Made by a program: the position numbers and the translations under genes
The notes under the pieces: model-generated
Databases searched by the model: none
Seen by the model: only the letters and a program-made list of their open reading frames with translations
Told to the model about the DNA's origin: nothing
Shown here: piece by piece, positions 28,213-40,454 of the stretch
How the letters are laid out: every line of letters starts with the position of its first letter
Position numbering within the stretch: the stretch's first letter is position 1
Source of the DNA: Mastigias papua
Lineage: Eukaryota; Cnidaria; Scyphozoa; Rhizostomeae; Mastigiidae
Reading direction: 5' to 3'
Assembly: GCA_964019165.1 (NCBI GenBank)
Contig: OZ025283.1
Coordinates: 9,215,501-9,279,500 of the forward strand
Length of the DNA: 64,000 nucleotides

Positions 28213-31121
28213 CTACTTCAGCACGTTATTATTCCTCTTCTTCAACCGTTGGGTTATCATTTCTTCCCAGATTTGCGTGTCCCGAGCACTTTCGAGAATT
28301 GACGCTGTCTTACTGATTCCAGTTATTCTTTCGACCTCTTTCATATAAGTACGGCGCGGTCTACCCCTTGAAACTTTTCCATCTATTCTTCCTTGCAGTA
28401 CTTTGTACTCCAGTTCATCCTTGCGAATGACATGGCCAAGAAATCTGAGCTGCCGCTTTATGACAGCCAAGAGTAGCCCCTCTTCCACTTTTGCCCTGGC
28501 GGCTTCTTTTCCCTCTGGTATTCGGAGATTCTTGAAAAGCCATCCAGCAGCTACGTTAATCCTCTCCTCGACATCTTCAGTCAGTGTCCAACTCTCACAG
28601 GCATACATTAACACTCGCCATATGCAGCATTTAAGTAAACGAATTCTGAGTTTCCACGTTATATGTCTGTTAGCAAAAATAGAATGCATGTCTTGGAACT
28701 TTTGTTTTGCGATTGCAATACGTGTGTGAACTTTTGTTTTGCGATTGCAATACGTGTGTTAACCTCTCTCAAGCACTTAGCATCCTCTGAAATCACGCTT
28801 CCCAAGTATTCGAAACGTCTCACCTCTTCAATTTGTTCATTACCGATGCCGGTGATGAGTTTGCACCTAGGCTTTTCTTTTACTGATTTACTGATAACCA
28901 TCGATTTTGTTTTTCCATAATTTATCCACATACCTTCTCTCTCACTCTCTCGTACCACATTATCCAAAAGCTTTTGCAGTTCCTCCTGTGATGTAGCAAT
29001 CAGTGTTATTTTGTCGAAATACCGAATGTTATTTAATCTTACGTCGTTGACTTTTATTCCACCGATGTCAGTGATGATACGTAGGGTGACGTCGCTAAAA
29101 AGATTGAAAAAGCCAGGTGCAAGAACACAACCTTGCCTAAGGCCTCTAAGAATATCGATCCTGCCAGATCGTTCATTATCAACTTGCACAACAGCAGTCT
29201 GGTTCCAGCAAAAATTTTCTATCAATCGTCTATCTTTGCTGTCTGCACCGATGCCCCCTAGAAGTTGTAATAGTCTTCTATGCCGGACTTTATCAAAAGC
29301 ATCGTCATAGTCAAGGAAGCATAGGAATACGTTTTGCTGATGTTTAATAGCCCTTTCACAAAGCATCCGTAACGTAAATATGGCGTTTGTAGTTGTTCTT
29401 CCTTTGTCACACACGACACCAAATTCCTCATCCGAGATTTCCCGGCACAACTTGTTTTGAATTCGTTCAAGTATTATGTTCAGTAGAATTTCGGCACTGT
29501 GACTCATAATGCTGATGATGCGATGGTCTTTGCATTTAACAGCTCCTGGCTTCTTCGGCGAAGCAATCAAAAGCGTATGCAGGAAATCCCCCGGCAGTTC
29601 GCCCGTATCATAAATATGGTTGAAGATTTTGTACAACAGGTCTATCCCTTCGTCTCCCATAGCTGCTATCATTTCCACTGAAACATCGTCGGGACCTACT
29701 GCTTTTCCTTTCTTCACCTTTCCAGTAGCAGCTCTGATTTCACTCTTCAAAATGTTTGGGCCTTCCATGTCTTCAACAATATCCGTTAGGCTTTCCCTAC
29801 TATCATGAACCAATTCTGTAACGTAACCTTCCCACCTTTGGCACATTTCCGCGTGTTCTGTAAGCACACAACCATCCTCTGAAAGAATGCGTCCGCTTCG
29901 AGCTCCTTTCTTCTTTCCTGACAGCTTTCGTACCCTGGCGCAAAATTCGCTAAAATTTGTAAAGTTCTGTACCTGCATTTCTCTACATTCATTACCTAAC
30001 CAGGTTGCTTTGGCTTTATTGCATTTCAGTCTTATTTCTCGCTTTAGACTCTCATATCGTTCTGTTCTTCGATCAATCCCTGCCCTTTCTTCCATCAATG
30101 CAAGAATTTCCTCAGTCATCCATTCTTTGTTAGCCTTTGTTGATTCCTTCCTTGAAATATGTTCTTCTGCAGCCTGCTGAAGGGCTGTTTTCATTACTTC
30201 CCATAACTGTCCATTTGGAATTTCTGAACCAATCATACGAGTTACTTTCGTCTTAAATTTAACTCTGATATTTTCATTCTCTAGGTCCTTATATTGTATT
30301 CTAGTTTCCTTCATCCGTCCAACTATCCTTTTTCGTAGCCGCAATTGCATTGTCACCACGACCGGTTTGTGATCACTTTTGCAATCTGCGCCTGGATGAT
30401 ATGTTCTTGCGTCCTTAATTGAGTTTCGAAACCGTTCATTAATTGTTACAAAATCAATCTGATTGCGGCAACGATCACCTGGGCAGATCCAAGTGTAGAG
30501 AAATCTTGAATGATGTTTGAACCATGTGTTCGTAATAACTTGTCTGTTACGAACACACCAATCTACAAACATGTCACCTCTCTCATTGCGATCCCCAAGA
30601 CCAAATGGGCCTACAATATTAGCCACTTTACCTTCGCCTACTTTCGCATTCATGTCTCCCATAACGATTTTAATTTCTTGGGAGCTGCACTGATGATATG
30701 CTTGATTAAGGTTTCGGTAAAAATCTTCAATCGTAGCCCTACTCGAAGTTGAAGTGGGAGCATATGCTTGGATAATGCTGACATTGAAAGGGTTGCCTTT
30801 AAGTTTGACTAGCAGTACTCTATCAGAAAATGCAGAGTATTCTAGATAACACTTCGAAATTTCTTCATTCAGTATCATACCAACACCATACAGTTTACTT
30901 GAACCGCCAGAATAGATTATTGTAAAACCTTCTACACCTTCTACGGATTTCTTACCCTTTCCAATCCATCGCACTTCGCACATACCTAGAATGCTTAGGT
31001 TCAACCTCTGCATTTCGGCTACAACTTTGTTCATCTTTTCTGAACTTCCAAGTGTTCGTACATTCCATGTCGCTAATCTAGTATGCTTTCGGTTGCTCCT
31101 GCTGTTCGGCTGAGGCTCCAT
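28213..31121 (-). pseudogene. Nearly full-length LINE, endonuclease plus reverse transcriptase, inactivated
   Basis: The minus strand encodes an 820-residue frame from 31121 and a C-terminal frame ending at 28213. N-terminal part: apurinic-type endonuclease with LATWNVRTLGSS, MCEVRWIGKGKK, IIQAYAPTS, MGDMNAKVG and catalytic SDHKPVVV. Reverse transcriptase: FLDYDDAFDKV (motif A) and RGLRQGCVLAP (motif B). Motif C, normally Y/F-A-D-D, reads YFDK, so one catalytic aspartate is missing. C-terminal part: WRVLMYACESWTL and RQLRFLGHVIRKDE. The two frames are split by a 32-bp tandem duplication (28696-28759). The protein belongs to the endonuclease/reverse-transcriptase type often annotated as craniofacial development protein 2-like in animal genomes (RTE-like, clade uncertain). 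It lies between YIPF3 and the VWC-like gene. Confidence 0.93.
28696..28759. repeat. 32-bp tandem duplication that frameshifts the LINE
   Basis: Two identical adjacent 32-bp copies (28696-28727 and 28728-28759) begin GAACTTTTGTTTTGCGATTG. Thirty-two is not a multiple of three, so the second copy moves the LINE polyprotein out of frame exactly where the long frame ends and the C-terminal frame begins. Confidence 0.95.
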
Positions 31122-32728
31122 TTTCCTTTATTCATGACTATATTTCGACTTCATGATCATCTTAGTTGACAACTTCACTAGAACTGCGTTGTTTTCAGCA
31201 ATAACCTGCTTTGTATTACTTTGCAGCCACCTGCTAGCTTACTGACCACCTGCTAGCCTTTCTTAATTCTATATCTTCTAAGACGGGATACCAATACGTT
31301 AAACAAGCCTACGTTTGTAAGGGGTCCTCCACGTAAACGACTGCAGGTTATAAGATCTTAAAAAATTGTCTTGAACAACTCTGATTTATTTCCGCTTGTG
31401 CAGAGCAAATAGTCATCCCACGTTACTACAAAGCAGTAATGATCGAAGAGCCGCATATTCTTCCCTAGGCATACCTATAAAATTCTTACATACTACTTAC
31501 GGAAATCTTCGAAAGGAACCCGTTGGATGTGAGATTCTACTGAAATGTTCGTAGGCTTTCATCAAAAAGCATTTTCTAAGAGGTGGCGCTTAAAAGATCG
31601 GATGTCCTGTCGATCGCTCTAATATTTTCCCGAGCATTTTCCATCAAGAAATTGTACTCATCTCGCAAGATTGAATTGGACTTAGTGTCCCTGGAGATAG
31701 AAGTTGACGGAAACAAATACAATTTTGATGAAGACCAGTTTGTCAGCAAACAACAGTGGTAAACAAAACTTTTCTTCCATTAGATTCGTTGCTTGTATCT
31801 TTCTGCTCTGTGAGGACATTCAGTATCCACTGAACTTGAAATACTCCATCAAACCACCCGGTAAAAAGAATCTCCGTGAAAATGCTGGAAACCTAGTAAG
31901 AAAAGCCGTTCATATCTCTATTTTACTTAAGATGTATCCAGACACCGACATTCGTGGTCTTAGAGGTGATCCCCAAGATGAGTCGGGGCATGTTTTACTT
32001 CAGCCGGGTGTTTAAGGTACTTGCAGGCGTCCTCACCTTTGCCAGTAGGGCGATTCCGATTTAGAAATTTAACACCCCGGTATCTCAAGTAGAACTTGCC
32101 CCAACTCATCCTAGGAGACTCGACTTAAATTGCAAACACACTACCGGCCCAACTCATTAAATAAAGTCTAGAACACAATTTCTTTAGTAAAAAATAAACC
32201 AGTATTGATGTTGTTTAGCATAACTGTCGTAATCAGCAGCACATCATAGATTTGAACTGCACAGTATATTCTAACAGATCTAATTCGTTACTAAGCAATT
32301 TACACTTCATCCGAAAGTATGCATCGTTACAGGGTGACATGTAACACAGAATAATTTAGGTTTATAACAGGTTGCTCACGTTTCTAATAACACCGTGTAC
32401 ATGATATATTATTCGTGAAATGCTTAGTTAGCGGCGATAATATATCTGAAAGTACCAACAAGAAGAAACTCGGATAAAATTTACCAGCGTATACAGTGCT
32501 CAACGTAAAGAACAGTAATTATATTTTAAAAATTTGTGCTGAGGGTGTGGTATAACTTTGAAGAGAACGCCAACACAGGTTCGTAATCAACTTCTATGCT
32601 CTTAGCACTATCTCTTTTTCACAAGAGCAAATTTGCAGGGTCATAAGCAAACTACGCAAAGTAGTATAATATTTTGTAAAATCGTCAATACTATTTAACG
32701 ATATACTATTTAACATTCTAGGATCATC
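31122..32728. other. LINE 5' flank and upstream region of the VWC-like gene
   Basis: The first 100-200 bp are probably the LINE 5' untranslated region and include a partial tandem copy of CCACCTGCTAGC near 31208-31260. A 50-codon open stretch at about 31580-31752 (plus) has no start codon and no recognised domain. A TTCTAG splice-acceptor-like site at 32715-32720, nine bases before the VWC-like start codon, suggests an upstream non-coding exon. Confidence 0.4.
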
Positions 32729-35004
32729 ATGTCAGTGTTGCTGCTCTTTGTGATATTGACTGTGCCATTCGTATGTGGCTTGCCCAGGCCAGACGAATCA
32801 ATCAACCCACTCGATGTAAGCGTACCAGTAAAAGGCAATGGTAAGTAAAGAGGCTACTGACAAGGTAACGTACCGTTGCGACTAGGGGAAGATGACCACA
32901 CACGAAAAGCAATCACAGAGGGGGACGTGAGGAAGCGGTAGGGTATGGGCTGTGTAGAAGATATGGTTAGTTTATAGCCAACACTGTTTAGCGTAAGCAG
33001 CAAAATCTATCATTGTGAGTATATGACTATCCCTTCTCATCAACGTATTCTGCGTATGATGGAAGTTTGACAATTCAAATCCAAAAGTCATAGCAATATA
33101 AGGCTGAAAAATAATCTATTGAACAAAGTTGACCGATAAACTTTTGTCTGTGTCTTTTGACACTGAACTATCACAATTCATACCCAGACAAATTTACCTA
33201 ATTTACCTGATAACAACGTAAGAGGAAGGGGGGGGGGTTCTCTCCTAGATTTGTTTACCTATAGAGAGAGCTCCTCCTTTAAGTAATTCCCTATATACAA
33301 CTTATTACTCTTGTATTTGTATTCTGTATTAATTTTTTTTCTGTAACAGTATTATTTCTGTAAGTAGTTTAGCTAATTCTTTGTATTGTTAGACTGCTTT
33401 AAGTTGTATGTAGAGAATTTAAAGATATACAAACTGAACTGAACTGAACTGAATATCATCTAGAAAAATTATACTAAAAGCTTTACCTTTTCTCTTCAAC
33501 ATTTGTCATGAAACAATTATAGATATTTAATGAATATTGACTAAGTACACAGTAACATACTTAACAAGTGTGTCATGTTACGACTAAGTGCCTTTTCCAA
33601 AGAAAATCGCCTTCTCAACCTTTACCTGAGTGCCTAGATATTCAAAAAGCTGATCAATGGTCATTTGCATATTTGCATATTGACATAGCGCACTGTAGCA
33701 TATATAACAAGTGTTTCATATCAAGACCTGTCAAGACTAAGTGCCTTTGCTAAATAAGATCGTCTTCTCCACCGTTGCCTGAACGTTCAAAAAGCTGGTC
33801 AATGGTCCTTTGCAAATTAGTACAGTAGTCTCTCTTCCATACCCGCCATCTCTAAAAATACAGCCTTTGGTCTATCCTGTACTTTAAAAACTTAATATCG
33901 CATGCGAGTTTAACAAAGTTAGAGCCCAATATATTGCAAAGCACAAAAAATATACGACCAAATGCAAATAATAACTTGTCAAGCATTGGTCCTTTTTAAA
34001 AAATTGTCATGCTGGAAGACTCCATGTTTCGCAAAAAAGCATAAGTTAAAGCCAAGAACATGTTTATGAAAAAATCCCAGCAAGTTGAGATGTTGCTAAT
34101 AATCTCACCTCTCTAATAATCCCCCATTAAAGTAGGTACTTGAATCAAGAAACCTGCAATCTCTCAACCTTTCGCTTGCAGGGAAGTGCCATATAGAAAA
34201 TGGCATCACTCTGAAAACTGGACAATGGAGAGCAGTGGAAAATTGTACAATGAACTGCACATGCAGGAAGATAGAAGATGGCGAGCTCTTAGAATGCAAT
34301 GATTGGTGTAAAGTAGAAAGAAGAGTCTGCAGAGAAGGTGATATTTTGTCCCAAACAAAGTACTTCGAACTGGTTGGAGACACTGGCTGTAAACGATGCA
34401 AGACATTAGTTTGCGACGCACTGCGTAAGTGAGCCTGTCAATAACAACTTAGTGTCAACAGTCTACTATCCTCTATTCCCGATACAATGCAAGAACAACT
34501 ATCGTAAATCTTAGTGTTGTCCACCCTCAAAAAAAGCCTTTCCTCGCATAAGCAATCATCACAGAAAAAAATGAGAACCTTCTTTTCGATAAATATCTAT
34601 ACTTAGACTATGCCATTTATACTGTCAATAGAAGAAGTTTTGAAAGCGAGTTTGCCATGTGGCATGCTTCAGAACATTCGGAATTTCATAAGCCCCCCCC
34701 CCCCCCACATAAATACGCTTCCACTAGAAAATATGTAGATGAGTCAGCCCCCCGGGGCCAATTCAAGCATTTACAGTAGTCTCCAATACTATAAGTAAAA
34801 ATATTTGAAAATAACCTGAATGTATGTTTTGATTTGTAACCATGGCTGTTTCTTGCAGTTCCAAGAAATTATAACAGTTCAGCGAAGGAGATTAGCACTG
34901 TGCATGTAAACAAGACACACCATATCGATGGGAAGTTTGAAATCTTTGAAGAAGTTGTTGTGGTATTCAAAAAGCCAAAGAAAGCGGCAAATGACTCTAC
35001 CTAG
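32729..35004 (+). CDS. Small secreted cysteine-rich protein with VWC-like domain
   Basis: Three exons (32729-32840, 34182-34424, 34859-35004) join in frame to 166 aa. Residues 1-17 are a signal peptide (MSVLLLFVILTVPFVCG). Exon 2 encodes a compact domain with ten cysteines: an early C, a conserved W, the triplet C-x3-C-x-C, C-x3-C, then C, and a final C-x2-C-x4-C. That spacing resembles a von Willebrand factor type C module, as found in extracellular BMP-binding and matrix proteins. Exon 3 gives a cysteine-free tail rich in Val and Lys with two NxS/T sites. An ATTAAA poly(A) signal lies at 35092-35097. No orthologue was recognised, and a lineage-specific secreted or venom-like cysteine-rich peptide is also possible. 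The function is unknown. Confidence 0.75.
33215..33455 (+). mobile_element. Probable retroelement 3' tail with GAACT repeats
   Basis: A G-tract and TAGAGAGAGCTCCTCC segment, then a T-rich stretch, end in four tandem copies of CTGAA (33439-33452). A short tandem 3' terminus with no poly(A) is typical of CR1/L2-like elements or SINEs using their machinery. It lies in the first intron of the VWC-like gene. Confidence 0.4.
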
Positions 35005-36076
35005 GAGAGCAAACGAAAAATTTGCATCGTAATAAAAAACAGACACCGATTTCTGCCTGCATGTTCGAATTATGTATGAACACAAGAGTGTATTAAATCT
35101 TTCTTATGGTATATACACAGTATTGCTACATTCAAATTTGTCGAATATTGAAGTATCTATCCGTTGTATCTTATCATCTTCTCATACTAGTAGGCTGACA
35201 AAGCATTATTCAATTTTGAATTGGTTAGAACGTAGTACCAAGTAGTTGATAATAAACAATATTGCACAGATAGACAGGTAAGGAGAAGTCGACCACCTTC
35301 TGTAGAGATCATCTCGCCAAAGAGCCTCATATATGGAGCGGCCAAATGCTCTTAGTCCCTTGGACAACTCAAATATACATCATATCTGGACCCCTTAGTT
35401 ACACTTATCCCAATACAGTCGCTATATCCATGTATCTTGGTTCCCAATCCAGGCCCAATAGCATAATAACGAATGAAGCACTGCCAAAAGATGCAAAGTA
35501 TTTATTTAAAAGTGTTCAACGCTACACGGAAACTGGGGATATTTTAAAGCATACTGACAGTACTTTATCGTTGGGTACTTTTTCGTTCGCCAGAGTATGA
35601 AACATATCATAATGTTTGAAAATTAAACGGAATATAGTCTGGTATTGTCTGATGTTTCACATTCTAATAACTGTTGGAGGATAAAGTACTTTCAGTACGC
35701 CACAAATGGTTCCATTTCTTGTGCATTATTGAAACCTGATATCGCACGTAAGATTCATTGACTTACTTGCATATCACAGGCAACTGAAGCTAATATCGTT
35801 TACAGTATCGCCTTGAACTACCTAGAAAATCAAAAAAATAATAGCTATTAATCAGGGAACTCTTTTTGGTGCTACGTCACAACACAAGCGCTACGTTTCA
35901 TTACGTCAAATTGATTGTTCAATGAAGTATAAGTTGGGGGCATCAGCCTTTAGAACTCCTGCTGGATAAGAATAGCGAAGCGAGACTACACTGCTCGTAA
36001 TAACTTTATATTTTGGCTGTAAGTATCAGAACTCGATCAATCGTCAATTTGAACTTCGAACAAATCAATACATAAA
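35005..36076. other. 3' flank of the VWC-like gene and promoter of the next gene
   Basis: The first 100 bp are the VWC-like 3' untranslated region. The rest is AT-rich, with no exon recognised. The last 200 bp before the next start codon contain two ACGTCA motifs, listed separately. Confidence 0.4.
35873..35908. promoter_or_regulatory. Pair of CRE/ATF-like TACGTCA sites
   Basis: TACGTCA occurs at 35873-35879 and again at 35902-35908, both in the same orientation and about 170-200 bp upstream of the start codon of the unrecognised gene at 36077. Each matches a CREB/ATF half-site with flanking TA. Two copies 29 bp apart in AT-rich DNA are suggestive but not proof. Confidence 0.35.
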
Positions 36077-39000
36077 ATGAACATGTCACAGGATGAATGG
36101 AAAACTCTTGTACTGGTGAGTAAGTGTAGAGATTGACTATCGAGCTTCTTTGGCATTCTAAAAAAGTTTATCACAGAATCTACGATATATGCTTACAAAC
36201 CATGCGACTTTAACACTCCTTTTTCACATACAAAACAGATATCCAAAACAAGACGGTAGCCAACGCGGGACATTCTCACTTTCGTAAAAATATCAGAAGG
36301 ACGTCATCGAACTAGTGAATTGGCACTTTATCTTAGACGTTGTGATTGTTTCAATGATAAACACTGCAGAATCCTGGCATTACTTGGAGTTGAGAATAGA
36401 TTAGCACCTATTCACAGAAATATAAATTCCACAGTATTTATAATGTTAACAACTAAATCAATCATCGTTGGGAAACAAAATATAAAACCATGAATAGCTT
36501 GAACCCATTGCAGCTTGTGGCAAGGCTCGATGTATCAACTAAACTAAAAAGTACAGCACGAAAACGCGTTACCATGTTTTAGATATACTACGTCTAAACC
36601 ACGAAAAAGCGGTACCATGTTTTAGAAATGGTATGTCTAAAACATTGTACCGCTTTTTCGTGCTGTAGTGAAGTTCTATAGTACCAACAGACTTTTCACA
36701 AACTAAAAAGTATAGGATATTTACTGATTTTGATAAAATCTATGCTAATTCTATTTTAAAGAGTTCTTGCACTCATGTCTTTTTAAGCAAAATGAAGAGG
36801 AATATCTTGCTAGCCAAAAGAGGACATTGGTGTTCAAGATGTGTCAGAAGATGTTTCATAGAATTGGTAAGAACAACTGCAATTTTGCTGACATTCTTCT
36901 TGATATCAAATAGTAAGGACCCCGAAAAGTTCACCCAGCAAGTAGAAAAGATGCATTTTCTGAAAATTTGCCATCATCACCAGCATCAAACATTGCTATC
37001 ATTGCATCATAAGTCATTACGAGCAGCGATTAGTTACACCACCAAAATTGCCATCATTTATTGCTAACATAAAGAATGATAGTCGCTACCAGCACCAATC
37101 ACTAAAATCATCAATCATTGCCACAATTAATCCCCAGTATTGTCAATCACTACCACCATCACTCTATATCATCATTTATCATTATCGATCCCGAAAATCA
37201 TCAATAATTACCGCTACTAATCACTAATATTATCAATCGTTATCAAAATCAATCATTACTATCATCAATCATTATCAGAATCGATCACTAGTATCATCAA
37301 TCTTCACCATCATTAATTCATTAATCACTACCAACATCGATCGCTTCTAACGTCAATTTTACCAGAAAGTATTGAAGAATATGATCTGGGGAGTTGTTTA
37401 TTGTACCCTGGTGGCGTATCATTTGGCATAAGGCCTTCCACCAATCGTAAGCTCAAACAGCTCATAGATTTATTGCCATACTTGTCTGGCAAAATCTCTC
37501 CAACGAGAGAAACGTTCACATTAGAATAGGTCACAAAATAGATGTAGAGAATAAATGGTGGAGAGAAGAGCTTATAGCATAAAATATCTTTTCTTTGCTA
37601 GATGACTTGCTACTTAACATAGACAAACTGACAAATGTCAATCATCCTATCCATCACGAAAGAGTCAAAGCCAACCTACTGAAGCCCCATTACAGGCATT
37701 TCTGCTTTCGAATGGCAAGTACACGAATATACACGTTTTTTAATAAGAAACTTGGATTGGGACCTCGTACTAAAAGTTTCTTAATTTGCTTCTTATTTCG
37801 AGACTCAACATAGCCTTATCTTTTTAAGTCGAACATTTCTGGATGGATATAATTGCTGACCATGATGAGAAAAGCCTACGCAGATTAAAATCAAAAGTTG
37901 AAATGCTTTCCAAACAAAAGCTCAAACAAACTAAGACTTACAAAAACTGTGCACTAAAGAGCTCACCATCTTTAGATTATAGTCTAGTTTCTCAATTGCT
38001 CTAGATTCTCAAATTTCTTAAACTCCTGGCAAGTCTAGTACTAGCTTCTTATAAACAGTTTCTTATGAAATAAAAAAAGTGCTTATAAAGGCTTTCATCG
38101 CAATGTTTCTACAACTATTCACTTCAGGAAGAATGACCAAAGTTTAATAAAACACAGAAATTACCTCAATTTTAAGGGAGATGGGGAAAATCGCTAAATT
38201 TCTAAGTGAGATGTGAGAAAGTGCTAGCCTAACTTTTTTAAGGCAGAGGGGAGACTTAGACTCTGTTCAACACTCTGCATTAAATGCCATACAGAAGCTA
38301 AAGGAAGACTATAGAGAGAACCTGAATTTCAATCCTACATGAAAAATCGAAAAGAATCCGATCATCATCTGAAGTTTCATACTCTGATTGGTGTCAGAAC
38401 ATATATATATAGTGACTTTGACATCATAATTTGGGGTTTGTAGGCAGACAGCTTAAAGCAAAGAAATGATGAATTTGGTTCTAAAAGAATCATGGCTGGA
38501 GTTCATTGACAATTGAAATGGGGCGGACGCTTTTCCTATGCTATAGCACAAGAATGTTGATAGAGCTACAAGCCTATTTGAGATAACAGAAGTTTCTAGT
38601 CCTATCAACTTTCTGTTCCCAGTCTAAGACTGTGAAGCAACTAACATACTTTTACGTTTTAGACGAAGGAACTGGTGATGGAAATAATTGAAATGGTTCA
38701 CAGACTTTTGGCACAGGTATAGTCTATCTACAAAATTATTTCGTCACAATGAATAGAGGGATATTAATGGTATAGAATATAGTGACTCATTTTCAGTGCG
38801 CAAGTGCAAGTATAAGGTAGCATCTTCAAAGCATACTTTGAAATGGCAAACTTCACGAATGAAGAGTACTCATCATGAGCTGTGTTCGTACCTACTGTGA
38901 CGACTTGCCCACATGGCTCTGTGACCCCAAAAATTAGTTGACAAGATACCAAATAGTCTCAGAAAGTAAGCTATTACTTAAGCCCCAAGTAAATCAACGC

Positions 39001-40454
39001 AAGAACTTATAAGCCCCTAAAAATCCATTCATATTCCAATATTTCAAAAACCAACACCAAGTGACTGCAGTTATTTAACTGAAATTGTGATCCGCTTCTT
39101 GTAACAGATTCGTGAAAAACCAATGAAAACCTGGTTGGAAAGAATTGAACATGGAACGAAAAAGGTTCTGTGGGTATTAAGCGAGCATCTCTGTGGCCTA
39201 GTAAAATTGGTGAGAAGAAATGTTGTGATACATAGTTCAATACGAGGCATTCCAACATGCCTTATCCTAGTAGAATTTATAGCGCTATTCAACTTCCAGT
39301 ATACAAGTTCTAGATAACAAGATACCTCTCTTGGTGCAAAGTGATACTGTGCTGTGTTAGCCAGTTTTCAATATTGCAACATCATTCATTGATTCACTCA
39401 TTTACCCGTCACCAAGCTCATTTCAACAAGACCTTTGAAGCTACAACCATTACTAAGTCTACTGATATAAAAAACAAAATGTAAAAAATACAAAAAATCA
39501 GGGCCAAACTTGATAGGAAAAATGATAGATTAAACTTCTTTCGATTGACATCGCACCATTCTAGTGTAAAAAATTAGGCAGGCTGTCATAAGTAAGGTTA
39601 ATCGTGGTATCACATTAAAATATATTAAGTTTTACAAAATTAAGTCTTTATCTATATCGAGTCGTTATCTGGTGAAGTACTAAGGTACGTATCAGTACAG
39701 GGGGAGATGGAAGATACGACTGTAAATTACCTGTATGAATGTCTACATTAAAATTACAAATAATAACTATTGTGCACCTTAATTCTTCTAGGAGGAGAAT
39801 GGTGAGCCAGGGAAAGCAGAGAAAAGAAGTAAACTTGATCAAGATATCACGCATAAGATTAGTCGATATACGGCACATCTTGAGGAAGCAAAGCGAGAGA
39901 TTCGTGTCAGGCTTTCACATTGCAAGCTGAGATCTGATGAAGAAACTGGGTGGAAAATGCGGAAATTTGATGATTTCAACCTGCCTTTGTTTACATTCGA
40001 ACAGTATCTTAGTGATAGAACTCTGAGTCAAAATAGCAGTAGGAGTCAGGGGGAAATGACAACAAACCTTGAAGAGTGTAGTAGCAATTCAATCGGACAG
40101 AATACAAGCTGCTGTGATGAGAAAAGCAAAAAGCCCACACCTGAAAATACACTGGTAATGGGATCTAAGCAGATTGGCACAAATGCATGTGATCTGCCAC
40201 ATGTTAACTTCTTCCTCAACAGCAATATTGCCTGTGAATTTTCGCACAAAGATAAAATTATCCATTCCTTTTCAAACAGTGAATCATCCAAACGAAAACG
40301 ATATGACACTGCAGTTAATTTAGGCTCTAGTCCTAAAAAGACAAAAGTCGTTTCACAAGCAGATTCGACAACGATGATCCCTTTCACAGCAAAATTACAT
40401 AAACAAAATCCAAATTCGCTTTCCTTTTTAACACTGGAATCGAACGGGAACTGA
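36077..40454 (+). CDS. Unrecognised protein, probably nuclear
   Basis: Four exons (36077-36115, 38663-38716, 39108-39209, 39792-40454), all in phase 0, join to 285 aa. I do not recognise the family. Residues 14-65 are predicted amphipathic helix (LVMEIIEMVHRLLAQ, KKVLWVLSEHLCGLV). Residues 80-115 are charged and helical, with coiled-coil character. The remainder is Ser/Asn-rich and probably disordered. A bipartite nuclear-localisation-like pattern, SSKRKR then SPKKTK, lies about 35-55 residues before the C terminus. The final exon is long and clean and the two middle exons are well bordered. Exon 1 (13 codons) is the least certain because the intron after it is 2.5 kb and further exons could be hidden there. 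A helical chromatin or kinetochore subunit would fit, but this is speculation. Confidence 0.55.
36552..36667. repeat. Imperfect foldback with nested copy
   Basis: TACAGCACGAAAA followed by a CATGTTTTAGA segment (36552-36585) is mirrored by TCTAAAACATTGTACC and TTTTTCGTGCTGTA (36635-36667). A second copy of the left arm (CACGAAAAAGCGGTACCATG, from 36599) lies between them and pairs even better with the right arm. It lies in the first intron of the unrecognised gene. It is probably a small foldback element or a partial duplication of one. Confidence 0.7.
37070..37330. repeat. Degenerate ATC/ATT-rich tandem repeat
   Basis: About 260 bp consist of diverged units around TCATCAATCATTACC. The array lies in the first intron of the unrecognised gene and has no coding character. 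Confidence 0.7.

Noticed and set aside
31580..31752. About 50-codon plus-strand open stretch containing LVSLEIEVDGNKYNF
   Set aside because: There is no start codon, no clear splice partners and no family match. It could be an exon of an unknown gene, but this is not supportable.
31704..32015. 103-codon plus-strand open frame
   Set aside because: It has no signal peptide, domain or splice context, and the length is expected by chance in this amount of DNA.
36792..37067. 91-codon plus-strand open frame with a His-rich end
   Set aside because: It runs into the degenerate ATC repeat and has no recognisable features.
37595..37813. 72-codon open frame preceded by an acceptor-like TTGCTAG
   Set aside because: No donor at its end keeps phase with neighbouring exons, and no family was recognised.
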